Source of the DNA: Roseococcus suduntuyensis
Lineage (GTDB): Bacteria > Pseudomonadota > Alphaproteobacteria > Acetobacterales > Acetobacteraceae
NCBI RefSeq assembly: GCF_014196305.1
Contig: NZ_JACIDJ010000002.1
Location: 558,001 to 622,000, forward strand
Direction: 5' to 3'
DNA: 64,000 nucleotides
Below the pieces are notes generated by a model that ran no database searches, was not told the origin of the DNA, and saw nothing but the letters and a program-made list of their open reading frames with translations. The translations under genes were made by a program, and so were the position numbers. This document shows positions 63,796 to 64,000 of the stretch, in pieces. The stretch's first letter is position 1. Every line of letters begins with the position of its first letter.

Positions 63796-64000
63796 CGCAT
63801 ATCCCCGTCATGCTCGCCGAAGTGCTGCACACGCTGGCCCCCCGCGCCGGCGAGGTGATCCTGGACGGCACCTTCGGCGGCGGCGGCTATGCGGCCGCCT
63901 TCCTCGACGCCGCCCCCTGCACCCTCTGGGCCATGGACCGCGACCCCGACGCCATCGCGCGCGGCGCCGCTCTCGCCGCGCGGCATCCCGGGCGGCTGCA
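63792..64000 (+). CDS. rsmH: 16S rRNA (cytosine-1402-N4)-methyltransferase, truncated by window end
   Basis: RsmH (MraW) methylates C1402 of 16S rRNA. Only the first ~69 residues are visible: [42 protein letters not shown], then [23 protein letters not shown]. The HIPVML start and the SAM-binding DGTFGGGGY are the family hallmarks. Its start overlaps the mraZ stop by 4 bp. The rest lies beyond the window. Confidence 0.95.
   Translation, partial: MTHIPVMLAEVLHTLAPRAGEVILDGTFGGGGYAAAFLDAAPCTLWAMDRDPDAIARGAALAARHPGRL

Overview
The window is high-GC DNA, densely packed with genes, from an alphaproteobacterium. It is most likely a member of Rhodospirillales/Acetobacteraceae (Roseomonas-like). Three things suggest this: a hopanoid gene cluster, the order purB-purC-purS-purQ-purL-bolA-grxD, and the order rodZ-ispG-hisS plus rnpB next to mraZ-rsmH. 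A TctC-type solute-binding protein with no TctA/TctB partner genes beside it also fits. Genus-level placement is inference. No rRNA, tRNA, CRISPR array, prophage or complete insertion sequence was seen.

Layout. 1-2600: uvrC (3' end cut by the window), folB and a pteridine-reductase-like SDR. 2640-14990: hopanoid modification and synthesis. The minus strand carries hpnL, hpnK, hpnJ and hpnI. The plus strand carries mlaA and a TctC protein, followed by hpnM on the minus strand and then hpnA-hpnB-shc on the plus strand. An AT-rich orphan gene (4847-5377) interrupts the hpn genes. 15060-24752: housekeeping genes (DUF808, hisS, ispG, rodZ, nitronate monooxygenase, lysC, ubiG, DUF1178, grxC). 24964-27466: rpsD, a DUF1796 papain-like protein and an AT-rich sulfotransferase. 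27614-38307: purine synthesis (purL, purQ, purS, purC, purB) with bolA and grxD. This block is interspersed with two tiny membrane proteins, a transposase-derived ORF and four small exported low-complexity proteins. 38512-46729: terC, amidase, radC-map, a YeiH-like transporter, a luciferase-like monooxygenase and a nucleoside deaminase. 46734-48728: a chemoreceptor gene split by one in-frame amber codon. 48849-59705: glycosyltransferase, histone-H1-like protein, citrate/methylcitrate synthase, tsaC-cysQ, tandem pepA paralogs, quinone oxidoreductase, holC and a TerB-DnaJ protein. 59899-64000: a Baeyer-Villiger-like monooxygenase, an AmiD amidase, a nucleotidyltransferase, RNase P RNA, mraZ and the start of rsmH.

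How the genes work together. Shc cyclises squalene to hopene. HpnA and HpnB are hopanoid-associated, and HpnI/HpnK/HpnJ build and remodel the sugar head group of bacteriohopanetetrol. HpnM and MlaA belong to families that move lipids between the membranes, so the segment reads as outer-membrane lipid synthesis plus trafficking. The purine genes supply a three-part FGAM synthase (PurL+PurQ+PurS).

The strongest unexplained signals are: a ~180-nt rod-like inverted repeat between mlaA and tctC; an amber codon in an otherwise intact chemoreceptor; mutually exclusive hairpins in front of terC, one of which covers its ribosome-binding site; a dispersed family of intergenic repeats built on GGCCGATTCACG...CGATCGG; and small orphan genes in AT-rich pockets.
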